A stretch of DNA of 35,095 nucleotides from RGIG4140 sp045632845. Its GTDB lineage: Bacteria > Pseudomonadota > Alphaproteobacteria > CAAHEQ01 > UBA3637. The stretch is taken from NCBI GenBank assembly GCA_045632845.1, contig JAZQXL010000013.1, positions 1 to 35,095 of the forward strand, in the 5' to 3' direction. The translations under genes and the position numbers were made by a program. Under the pieces are notes generated by a model that did not search any database, was not told where the DNA came from, and saw only the letters and a list, made by a program, of their open reading frames with translations. How positions within the stretch are numbered: position 1 is the first letter of the stretch; every line of letters starts with the position of its first letter. Below, in pieces: positions 1 to 6,330 of the stretch.

Positions 1-1
1 T

Positions 2-157
2 ATCAATAATGATGTGATTCGTGAGATGAAGTACCGTCCGCTGGACGATATCGATGCGTTCCTGCGTCAGCAGGCTGCCCGTAATACCGAAACGGCAGAA
101 CAGGCAGATGTTCTGTACCGTATATGGGAGATCTGTGATAAATTCCATCTGGATTAA
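2..157 (+). CDS. Foreign partial reading frame (3' part only), unidentified protein
   Basis: Frame 2 is open from the window edge to a TAA at 155-157, giving 51 codons that start INNDVIREMKYRPLDD. The first 120 bases are about 51% G+C and use CTG, CGT and CCG codons, whereas neighbouring genes are near one third G+C and avoid such codons. I do not recognise the protein. Composition falls to about 32% G+C from position 121, and the opposite-strand glycosyltransferase reads sensibly down to about 135. The true C-terminus of this protein may therefore be lost at the junction, with the stop reached by chance. It could be a horizontally acquired gene end or a misassembled contig edge. Confidence 0.4.
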   Translation: MNNDVIREMKYRPLDDIDAFLRQQAARNTETAEQADVLYRIWEICDKFHLD

Positions 158-680
158 AAGAAATCTTGTTTGTTAAGGCTAGTAATTGATGTGAAAACAA
201 TCCATCTTCGCAAGGTTGTATATTTGCAGGGTAGCGAATATTAGAATATTTTGCTAAAAACTTTTTTTTAATCATCATCGCACAGGTGGGTAGGGCTGTT
301 GGATGTGGCATTCGGGATTTATACCATTTGCCGATAACTGTGATATCAGCATCTTCCTTTAGTGCTGTTTGATAAGATGTTTCTAAAAAATTAGATCCTA
401 ATGAATCATCAGAATCCATACAATAAATATAGTTTCCTGTAGCCTTTGATAGACCAAAATTACGGGCTACGGAGACGCCTGAATTTTTTTGGTAATAATA
501 ATGAATTCTGTTGTCTTTTTGAATGTATTTTTGACAAATTTGTTCGCTGTTATCTGGTGACCCGTCATTTATTAGAAGTAGTTCCCAATCCGTAAGTGTT
601 TGATTTAGTATACTATCAATGCATTCAGATAAAAAATGACCAGTATTATAAATTGGGATTATGATAGAGATTTTTGTCAT
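3..680 (-). CDS. Family 2 glycosyltransferase, C-terminus broken at a junction
   Basis: This is a GT-A glycosyltransferase of family 2, expected to move a sugar from a nucleotide donor onto a growing surface glycan at the inner membrane. The N-terminus has the classic SIIIPIYN strand. DGSPDNS follows at residues 39-45, and the metal-binding DSDD sits at 89-92. The acceptor-side IRYPxNIxxCEDG motif at 148-160 closely matches the sister gene at 2747-3763. Sense is kept to about residue 182 (GIYH). The remaining 43 residues are translated from the foreign GC-rich segment and do not look like a glycosyltransferase tail, so the native C-terminus is missing. Its ATG overlaps the stop of the upstream DUF6492 gene by one base, which makes it the last visible gene of the operon. 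Confidence 0.8.
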   Translation of the reverse strand: MTKISIIIPIYNTGHFLSECIDSILNQTLTDWELLLINDGSPDNSEQICQKYIQKDNRIHYYYQKNSGVSVARNFGLSKATGNYIYCMDSDDSLGSNFLETSYQTALKEDADITVIGKWYKSRMPHPTALPTCAMMIKKKFLAKYSNIRYPANIQPCEDGLFSHQLLALTNKISFNPDGIYHRSPIYGTEHLPVLPFRYYGQPADAGTHRYRPADGTSSHESHHY

Positions 681-1576
681 TATATTTTTCTCATTTTTTT
701 TATAAATTGAATTAGGTGTTTAATTATATTTTTTTTGTAAATTTTTGGATGATTCCATTTTTTTGATAAATTATTTTTCCACTTAATTAAACGATATAAT
801 GGATGGGGTTTATATGTGAGGTGGTGGCACCACCTGTTTTGGATGCATAAACATTTAAAACCTTGTTGTATAAAATCATCGAGGATTAAACCATTTTTTT
901 TTGAGGATTGATAATCCTCTTCATACCAAAAAACTTTTGTTATTCCTTTTGTATAAATGAAAGGAAGCTTTCGAGTTTTTAAAAAATATTCACCGTACCA
1001 TTGAAATTCATAAGGCGATAACTGAATTAAATCAGAAAAAGTCCAGTTTTGTTTTTTTAGTAAGTTTTTTTCCATATCTTGTAAAACATCTTTATTGAAT
1101 ACTTGACCTGGATGAATAAACGAATAACATCGTCCTGTTCTATGGAAATAAGCTTGTGTTATTTTTAATTCTTCTCCAGTTTCTTCTTTTATGCATAAAT
1201 ATGGTATCTTTTCACCTAAAAGAAAATCATGACTATAAAATGGTGCAATAAAATAACAATCTGAATCAAAAATGGCGTAATTTTCACAATAATTTAATTT
1301 ATAAAACCCCAATTTAACTAATTGTTGGTTTTTCCAATTCTGTCCTGAGTAAGGAATGTTATTTGCTCTTAAAACATCTTCATCCGATATAACATATAAG
1401 TCATATTTTTCATTGTGTGTACGACATTCTTTTTCAAAAACTTGTAAATCTGATTCGGGTACTATTATAAACAAAGGAATATTGTCTATATTATGTAAAT
1501 CAACACTTTTTTTAAAGATTTTTGCTCTTTCCAAATCTCCAAGATATGTTTTTAGAAAAAGTACCAATTTTTTCAT
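680..1576 (-). CDS. DUF6492-type putative glycosyltransferase
   Basis: The 298-residue protein resembles the DUF6492 family, found in polysaccharide and LPS loci and believed to have a GT-A-like fold. The visible family signature is an opening LFLKTYLGDLERA stretch, then NIPLFIIVP, the QNWKNQQLVKL segment at 79-89 and a DSD at 104-106 that would act as the metal-binding DxD. There is no signal peptide; the C-terminus is very lysine-rich. The start codon overlaps the upstream gene's stop as ATGA, which suggests translational coupling. The donor sugar and acceptor cannot be read from sequence. The family call rests on remembered motifs, not on a profile search. Confidence 0.65.
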   Translation of the reverse strand: MKKLVLFLKTYLGDLERAKIFKKSVDLHNIDNIPLFIIVPESDLQVFEKECRTHNEKYDLYVISDEDVLRANNIPYSGQNWKNQQLVKLGFYKLNYCENYAIFDSDCYFIAPFYSHDFLLGEKIPYLCIKEETGEELKITQAYFHRTGRCYSFIHPGQVFNKDVLQDMEKNLLKKQNWTFSDLIQLSPYEFQWYGEYFLKTRKLPFIYTKGITKVFWYEEDYQSSKKNGLILDDFIQQGFKCLCIQNRWCHHLTYKPHPLYRLIKWKNNLSKKWNHPKIYKKNIIKHLIQFIKKMRKI

Positions 1577-2721
1577 TTCATTATCCTTTTAAAATTTTCA
1601 ATAGTTTCAACTTCTAATGATTTTGCTAAATTAGAAAGCTTTTGTTGTTTTTTAAGATAATCTAAAGAATTCATTTCAATTGCTTGTTTCAAGCCTGTTT
1701 CTAAGTCGTCTGAAATGAGTGCATTATCATTACTGAAACCATAAAAATTTGCAAACTTTGAATGGATAATTGGAACTTTTGAAAAAGCATAAATCAGTTG
1801 CGCTGAACCTGTTACGCCTGTTGTAATGTAACGCTCATGTTCTTTGCTATTAGGATCCAATAACGGCAAAAAGAAATCGGCTTTTTCCACTTGTTCAAAC
1901 ATGTTTGGAAAATCTAATCTCCCTAAAATTTCAATATAAGGATGAATTTCTTTGGGAAGATTATTTAAGTCACCCAAACCAACAACTAGTACTTTGAATT
2001 TTAAATTTTGTTGAGCCAAATCTTTGATTGCTTCAACAAGTGCTTGATGATTTTTACGAAATGATTTTATTGCTCCAACAGTAATAAAGGTTGTGATATC
2101 ATTTTTAGGAGTTATTTTTAAATCTCCAAATAGAATTGGACTAGCAAAAATTCCTTGTGAAAAATGTCCCAATGTTAATAATCGATTTTTTGAAATTAAA
2201 TCTTCTTCAAACCTTTTAACATCAAGCAAATCGTGTTCTACAATAAATAATGATGGATGTTTTTTTAATTTTGGACATTTGTTTAGAAATGAAGAATATT
2301 TCCCATTTTCCTGTATTCTATAATATGCACTTGTCATTAAAACAATATGACGATATTTATGCAGTTGTTTAAATAATAGCATTAATTTAATGTGGCTGCT
2401 GTGAAATATACGAACATTTTTGGTTATATCTAAACGACAGCATGGATTTTCTTCCTTAATTTTTGAATTTACTAAAATATCTACATTGTAACCTAAATCT
2501 ATAAAATATTTTAAATACCCTGCAATTACTTCGCCATGACAATCATTTGGTTCAATTAAAAGGATACCTTTTTTTCTTACAGATGAAAATGAAAATTTAA
2601 GAATATAAATAATGTTTTTTAAATGGAAATCTAATATAGCTCTTCGTATTTTGTGACGTTTATCATGATTTCTGATTGGTATGACGATTATATTTGCAAT
2701 AAGTCTTTGTATATTAATCAT
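1573..2721 (-). CDS. GT-B-type glycosyltransferase (GT4-like)
   Basis: This is probably a GT-B glycosyltransferase acting in surface-glycan assembly. The N-terminal half has a GILLIEPNDCHGEV Rossmann-like opening and a later TLGHFSQG segment. The C-terminal half carries the donor-domain pattern: FITVGAIKSFRKNHQALVEA, KVLVVGLGD, IEILGRL and a late glycine/serine loop followed by an AFSKVPII strand. I chose the ATG at 2721 (382 residues, starting MINIQRLIANI). An AAGGT ribosome site lies just upstream, and a longer GTG start at 2766 would overlap the previous gene. The KRHKIRR motif near the N-terminus is basic and may contact the membrane. GT4 membership is likely but not proven. Confidence 0.65.
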   Translation of the reverse strand: MINIQRLIANIIVIPIRNHDKRHKIRRAILDFHLKNIIYILKFSFSSVRKKGILLIEPNDCHGEVIAGYLKYFIDLGYNVDILVNSKIKEENPCCRLDITKNVRIFHSSHIKLMLLFKQLHKYRHIVLMTSAYYRIQENGKYSSFLNKCPKLKKHPSLFIVEHDLLDVKRFEEDLISKNRLLTLGHFSQGIFASPILFGDLKITPKNDITTFITVGAIKSFRKNHQALVEAIKDLAQQNLKFKVLVVGLGDLNNLPKEIHPYIEILGRLDFPNMFEQVEKADFFLPLLDPNSKEHERYITTGVTGSAQLIYAFSKVPIIHSKFANFYGFSNDNALISDDLETGLKQAIEMNSLDYLKKQQKLSNLAKSLEVETIENFKRIMK

Positions 2722-2746
2722 TTTATAAACCTTGTTAAATTTGTAA

Positions 2747-3763
2747 TTATAATTTTTTATTGGCACGTTGTTTTATTGAAAAAAGGGGTAATCCTAAAAA
2801 GCGAATTCTTGTTTTGTCCTTCTTTTTTTTAATTGATAATATTGAAAATGTGTCAAACAATTTTAAATTTAAAAATTCTTTATCAAAGGATTCAATTTGT
2901 TTTAACATTTTTTGATATTCAAACTCGCAACTATGGTTTTGAGAGAATGATTTAATTTGTTCTATTGTATCTTGGTTGTTTATGTTTTTATAAATCCAAC
3001 AAAAATGCTCAACAATCCAAGAAGATAATTCTTTATTAAATAAAGAATTTTGTTTTTCACTTTTCATATTTTTTAAAATAGGTATTAGTTTAAACAAGTC
3101 AAAAAAATGTTTATTGTTTTGAGTTATAGAGTTCTGTTGCTGAATATAATTGTATAACCGATTTGGGAGCAGACAAACTTTTTTTGAGTGGATCCAGCAT
3201 TTTAAAACAAATGGTATATCCTCACACCAAAATATATTTTCAGGATAGCGAATATTATTATCAATCAAAAAATGGGTTTTAATTAAATAGTGCCATGAAT
3301 GAAAGGGTGATTTAAAAATTACAGGCAACACTTCTTCAAAACTAATTAGTTTTTCTGTCCTTGTATTATAATAATAAATTGGAAAAAGTTTTTTGTTGCA
3401 AATTTTATTGGCGTTAAAACTTACCATATCAACAGAGTGTTCTAATGCTTTTTGGTAACAAATCTCGCAAGTTTCTTTTTCAATCCAATCATCTGAATCA
3501 ACAAATTGAATATATTTACCAGTTGCTTTTTCAATTCCTAAATTTCTGCAGGATCCAGGCCCAGAATTTTCTTTGTAAATTACAACAATACGAGTATCCT
3601 TTTGGGCATATTCGTTTAAAATATTTAAAGAATTATCTGTTGAACCATCATTGATACAGATAATTTCAATATCTTTCAATGTCTGATTAATTAAACTATC
3701 CAAACAAGTGGAAAGATATTTTTCAACATTATAAACCGGAACAATGATTGATATTTTTGGCAT
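2747..3763 (-). CDS. Family 2 glycosyltransferase
   Basis: This intact 338-residue family 2 glycosyltransferase is the best reference for the truncated paralogue at 3-680. It begins with SIIVPVYN, followed by NDGSTDNS near 38-45, a DSDD metal site at 89-92 and NIRYPxNIxWCEDIP in the acceptor half. The C-terminal region of about 100 residues is lysine- and phenylalanine-rich and ends with IRFLGLPLFS, a tail common in gut-bacterial capsule transferases. The ATG has an AGGA ribosome site eight bases upstream. The gene sits 20 bp after the Stealth fusion gene in the same operon. It transfers one sugar of the surface polymer; specificity is unknown. Confidence 0.85.
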   Translation of the reverse strand: MPKISIIVPVYNVEKYLSTCLDSLINQTLKDIEIICINDGSTDNSLNILNEYAQKDTRIVVIYKENSGPGSCRNLGIEKATGKYIQFVDSDDWIEKETCEICYQKALEHSVDMVSFNANKICNKKLFPIYYYNTRTEKLISFEEVLPVIFKSPFHSWHYLIKTHFLIDNNIRYPENIFWCEDIPFVLKCWIHSKKVCLLPNRLYNYIQQQNSITQNNKHFFDLFKLIPILKNMKSEKQNSLFNKELSSWIVEHFCWIYKNINNQDTIEQIKSFSQNHSCEFEYQKMLKQIESFDKEFLNLKLFDTFSILSIKKKKDKTRIRFLGLPLFSIKQRANKKL

Positions 3764-3783
3764 TTTTCCTCATCAATATGTTT

Positions 3784-5499
3784 TTAAATTTCCCATTTTT
3801 GTTTTTGGGAATACCTATTGTTCAAAAAATATTTAAGATTTTCTCTGTCTGTTTGAGTTGTTTTTTCTGAATCGTTGTAGCAAACCAAAATTGGGTTATT
3901 CTTTTTTAGTTTTTGGAACATACAATTAGAATTCATTATATTTAAATATAATTGTCTTGCCTTTTTTTTATTTTTAAAAAAAAGACCAATCGCTTTTTCA
4001 TTTTTTATTGCCCAAAAATCATAAATATGCCGTTGAATATCTTTAAAACTTCTAAATTTTGAAAAAGTTGTTTTATCAAATTGTTCTTTGAATTCTTTTT
4101 TGCATTCTTTAAGATTATTCTTGGTATAAGCACAAATACAATGTGTTCCTTCATATAGCAAAAATTTTTTATCAATGAGTTTAACAGCCTTGTTAATACA
4201 ATGAAGGTATATATTATTTTCTAAAATTTCCCTATTCCACTCTTTATGTTTTTTAAGATAGGAAATAGGTGTTCCTTTTTGTGTGAAAAAATAGTCCTTA
4301 AATACAGGCTCGTCAAAGAATGCATCATCATTTGCAAATAAGAAATGTTCTGATAAATCTGGAATGTTATCTAAACAAGTTTCAATTGCCATACTGTTAA
4401 ATGTTGGCAAGGCTTCTTTGGGCATAATTTCATCATGCGTGACAATTTGAATTTTAGGATGCGATGTATCAAGCCATTTTGGAACTTGTCCATTTGTAAC
4501 AATAAAGATTTTTCGAATCCACGGTGCGAACATTTCAGCTGAGCGAAGTGAATATCTTAATTCTTCATTATCAATAAACCGACAAGGATTGATTGCTGAA
4601 TCGTTGGTAATGTTTTCTTTTTCTTGCCAGTATTGTTTCGATTTTTGCCATTCAACATCATTGCCATCAACCCATAAATAAACTAAATCAATTGGCCCTT
4701 GAAAAATTTGATTTTCTCGTCCAATTAATAATTTATATTTTTTCTTATAATTCCAATCGAGCAATTTTTTGCTCATAGATTCTGGATACTTAAATTCTTG
4801 AGGTTTTTGAATCTTGAAACGATAAATCCCCAACTTTTTGCCCCATAGATTAAGATGCCATTCATTTTTTGTAACAACAGCATCTGTCCAAGATGAAAGA
4901 AAATGATGGACTGTATAGCTTGTTGCACACTCCTTGGAAAAATAATTTGTTGGGAATATCACATTTTTATCATTCAGATAAATAGGCTCGCTATCTGTAA
5001 AAACTTTTTCAAACCCACATTCTTTTAATGGCTTTACAAGTCGAACAGTGTTTGGAGTCATATCAAATGAGCCCTCTTTTTTGATAAATTTAATATTATC
5101 ATAAACGGATAAAAGTTTTTGTATAATTGGAGAACCTTTTTGTGCACCAATAACAGCTGTTCCGATATGTTTACTTTTTCCGTGTAATTCTGAGCCTATG
5201 AAAAATTCTAAATCTAAAAATTCATCCAATGATTTTTTAACTTCAACATCGGTATCAAAATAGATTCCGCCATCATGAAAGAGGGCATAAAGTCTAAAGT
5301 AATCTGAAACAAAAGCCCATTTCTTCGATTGATAAGCTTCTTTCACATAAATGTTATCAGTTTTTTCTAAATCCTTTTCAGACCATTCTTTAATTTGATA
5401 ATCTGGTAAAAGTTTTTTCCAAGTTTCAATACATTCCAAGCTTTTTGAATCTTTTGGATTATTCCCAAACCAACAATAGTGAATAATTTTTGGAATCAT
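3784..5499 (-). CDS. Fusion of DxD sugar transferase and Stealth phosphotransferase
   Basis: Two enzymes are joined in 571 residues. Residues 1-230 look like a glycosyltransferase of the Gly_transf_sug/capsule type: IPKIIHYCWFG start, AFVSDYFRLYALFHDGGIYFDTDVE with DTD at 82-84, and TAVIGA at 114-119. Residues 268-545 match Stealth proteins. CR1 is DLVYLWVDGNDVEW, CR2 runs from RFIDNEELRYSLRS to FLFANDDAFF (307-395), CR3 is around GTHCICAYTKN (451-461) and a CR4-like VCYNDSE lies at 539-545. Stealth enzymes are hexose-1-phosphate transferases of capsule synthesis, related to eukaryotic GlcNAc-1-phosphotransferase. The fusion could add a sugar and then a phospho-sugar to one acceptor. The ATG lies two bases after the recombinase-like gene and has an AAGGGA ribosome site. 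Confidence 0.85.
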   Translation of the reverse strand: MIPKIIHYCWFGNNPKDSKSLECIETWKKLLPDYQIKEWSEKDLEKTDNIYVKEAYQSKKWAFVSDYFRLYALFHDGGIYFDTDVEVKKSLDEFLDLEFFIGSELHGKSKHIGTAVIGAQKGSPIIQKLLSVYDNIKFIKKEGSFDMTPNTVRLVKPLKECGFEKVFTDSEPIYLNDKNVIFPTNYFSKECATSYTVHHFLSSWTDAVVTKNEWHLNLWGKKLGIYRFKIQKPQEFKYPESMSKKLLDWNYKKKYKLLIGRENQIFQGPIDLVYLWVDGNDVEWQKSKQYWQEKENITNDSAINPCRFIDNEELRYSLRSAEMFAPWIRKIFIVTNGQVPKWLDTSHPKIQIVTHDEIMPKEALPTFNSMAIETCLDNIPDLSEHFLFANDDAFFDEPVFKDYFFTQKGTPISYLKKHKEWNREILENNIYLHCINKAVKLIDKKFLLYEGTHCICAYTKNNLKECKKEFKEQFDKTTFSKFRSFKDIQRHIYDFWAIKNEKAIGLFFKNKKKARQLYLNIMNSNCMFQKLKKNNPILVCYNDSEKTTQTDRENLKYFLNNRYSQKQKWEI

Positions 5500-5501
5500 C
5501 T

Positions 5502-6071
5502 TTATCCCTTATTTTCGTTGAGTTTTAAAAAGTTGAACAAGGTGCGAATGCTCACGCCAATTTCTTGAGCGATGGCGCTTTTTGTGCGCCCCCTTTTGAG
5601 TGCTTGAAAAATATATTTTTTGTTCAATTCGCATTTAGAGGGTGCCAAATTTTTTGCACCCTTATGTCTGCCGATGGTTTCACCATTTTTTTTCTTTTGT
5701 GCAAGTTTATTTTTCATTACATAAGAGGTGCAAAATGCTTTGATTTGAATGGCAATTTCAATTCCTTTAAGAATGTCGGCGCTTTTTTCATTGGATAAAA
5801 ATTCAAATCCATCTTCAATTGAAACAACATTTAAACCCGATAAGGTCAAATTGCTGAGCGTTTGTTTTATCCCTTCTAAATTTGAGTTAAAACACATCAA
5901 ATTGCTGACAAATAAGGTTTTGTGTTCGTGTAAATTTTGATTACTTAAATCCAAATTTTTGTCTTCAACAAATTGTCCTTTGATTTTGTGTTTTTCAGCA
6001 TAAGAATTGATAACCTTTTTTTGAAAGGTTGTATCCATTTTTGATGATAAATAAAAAATATTGTTACTCAT
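5502..6071 (-). CDS. Serine recombinase-like protein with degenerate catalytic domain
   Basis: The 189-residue protein follows the layout of Hin/Gin-type DNA invertases. An N-terminal resolvase-like domain covers about 1-105, a long helix about 100-130, then IGRHKGAKN at 133-141, which matches the usual GRP-x-G hinge. A helix-turn-helix with AIAQEIGVSIRTLFNFL covers 166-182. Ser9 or Ser10 could align with the catalytic serine. However, the arginine normally two residues before it is leucine or tyrosine, and the LDRLxRS segment reads SNLMCFNSN (56-64), without arginine. The helix that normally carries ER..ERT also lacks them. I infer a DNA-binding regulator rather than an active recombinase. 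It is the first gene of the glycan operon and sits 18 bp from an inverted repeat. Confidence 0.7.
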   Translation of the reverse strand: MSNNIFYLSSKMDTTFQKKVINSYAEKHKIKGQFVEDKNLDLSNQNLHEHKTLFVSNLMCFNSNLEGIKQTLSNLTLSGLNVVSIEDGFEFLSNEKSADILKGIEIAIQIKAFCTSYVMKNKLAQKKKNGETIGRHKGAKNLAPSKCELNKKYIFQALKRGRTKSAIAQEIGVSIRTLFNFLKLNENKG

Positions 6072-6089
6072 TTATAACTCAAAATTGTG

Positions 6090-6113
6090 AAAAAAAACGG
6101 TCCTTTTTTTTCC
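6090..6113 (+). repeat. Left arm of perfect 24-bp inverted repeat
   Basis: The arm reads eight A, CGGTCC, eight T, then CC. Its exact reverse complement is at 6219-6242. Each arm is itself nearly a dyad (A8, a 6-bp centre, T8), the shape expected of a site bound by a dimeric recombinase or repressor. It begins 18 bp upstream of the ATG of the recombinase-like gene. Confidence 0.85.
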
Positions 6114-6218
6114 CATTTTTTTGAGCGATATATAAGGCGACTATTTTTTGAAATAATTTAATGATTTTTTTCGTTATTTTTGAAAAAGAAGTTGTAATAA
6201 AATTCTATGTATGATATA
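6114..6218. promoter_or_regulatory. 105-bp segment between inverted repeats: candidate invertible promoter or looped operator
   Basis: This is the only non-coding space ahead of the glycan operon (6072-6281), so the operon promoter should lie in or near it. The segment is very AT-rich and has no reading frame of note. The best sigma-70-like pair I see points rightwards, away from the operon: TTGAAA at 6180-6185 and TTCTAT at 6203-6208, with a 17-bp spacer. If that is the promoter, the drawn orientation would be OFF and inversion would switch the operon ON. No convincing pair is visible in the leftward direction. Promoter calls in such AT-rich DNA are weak; the repeat geometry is the solid part. 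Confidence 0.5.
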
Positions 6219-6242
6219 GGAAAAAAAAGGACCGTTTTTTTT
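6219..6242 (-). repeat. Right arm of perfect 24-bp inverted repeat
   Basis: This is the exact reverse complement of 6090-6113: GG, eight A, GGACCG, eight T. No further copy of the core with its A and T tracts was noticed elsewhere in the window. The identity stops at the arm ends, so the repeat is a discrete site and not part of a longer duplication. Confidence 0.85.
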
Positions 6243-6281
6243 CCTATGTCCAAAATTATCATAACCATTTGATTAAAAAAC

Positions 6282-6316
6282 AAAAAGAGAGGTTTTTAAA
6301 ACCTCTCTTTTTTCTC
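6282..6316 (-). terminator. Intrinsic terminator after the phosphoesterase gene (possibly bidirectional)
   Basis: A hairpin with AGAGAGGTTTT paired to AAAACCTCTCT is flanked by A and T tracts on both sides. On the minus strand it follows the stop of the 6331 gene by about 15 bases. It separates that gene from the inverted-repeat control region, so the glycan operon needs its own promoter. Confidence 0.8.
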
Positions 6317-6330
6317 TGGAGTTAATGAAT

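Noticed and set aside
6090..6242. The inverted repeat as terminal repeats of a small insertion element or as a single terminator hairpin
   Set aside because: There is no target duplication or coding content, and a 105-base loop between the arms is far too long for a terminator; an actual terminator hairpin lies next to it at 6282-6316.
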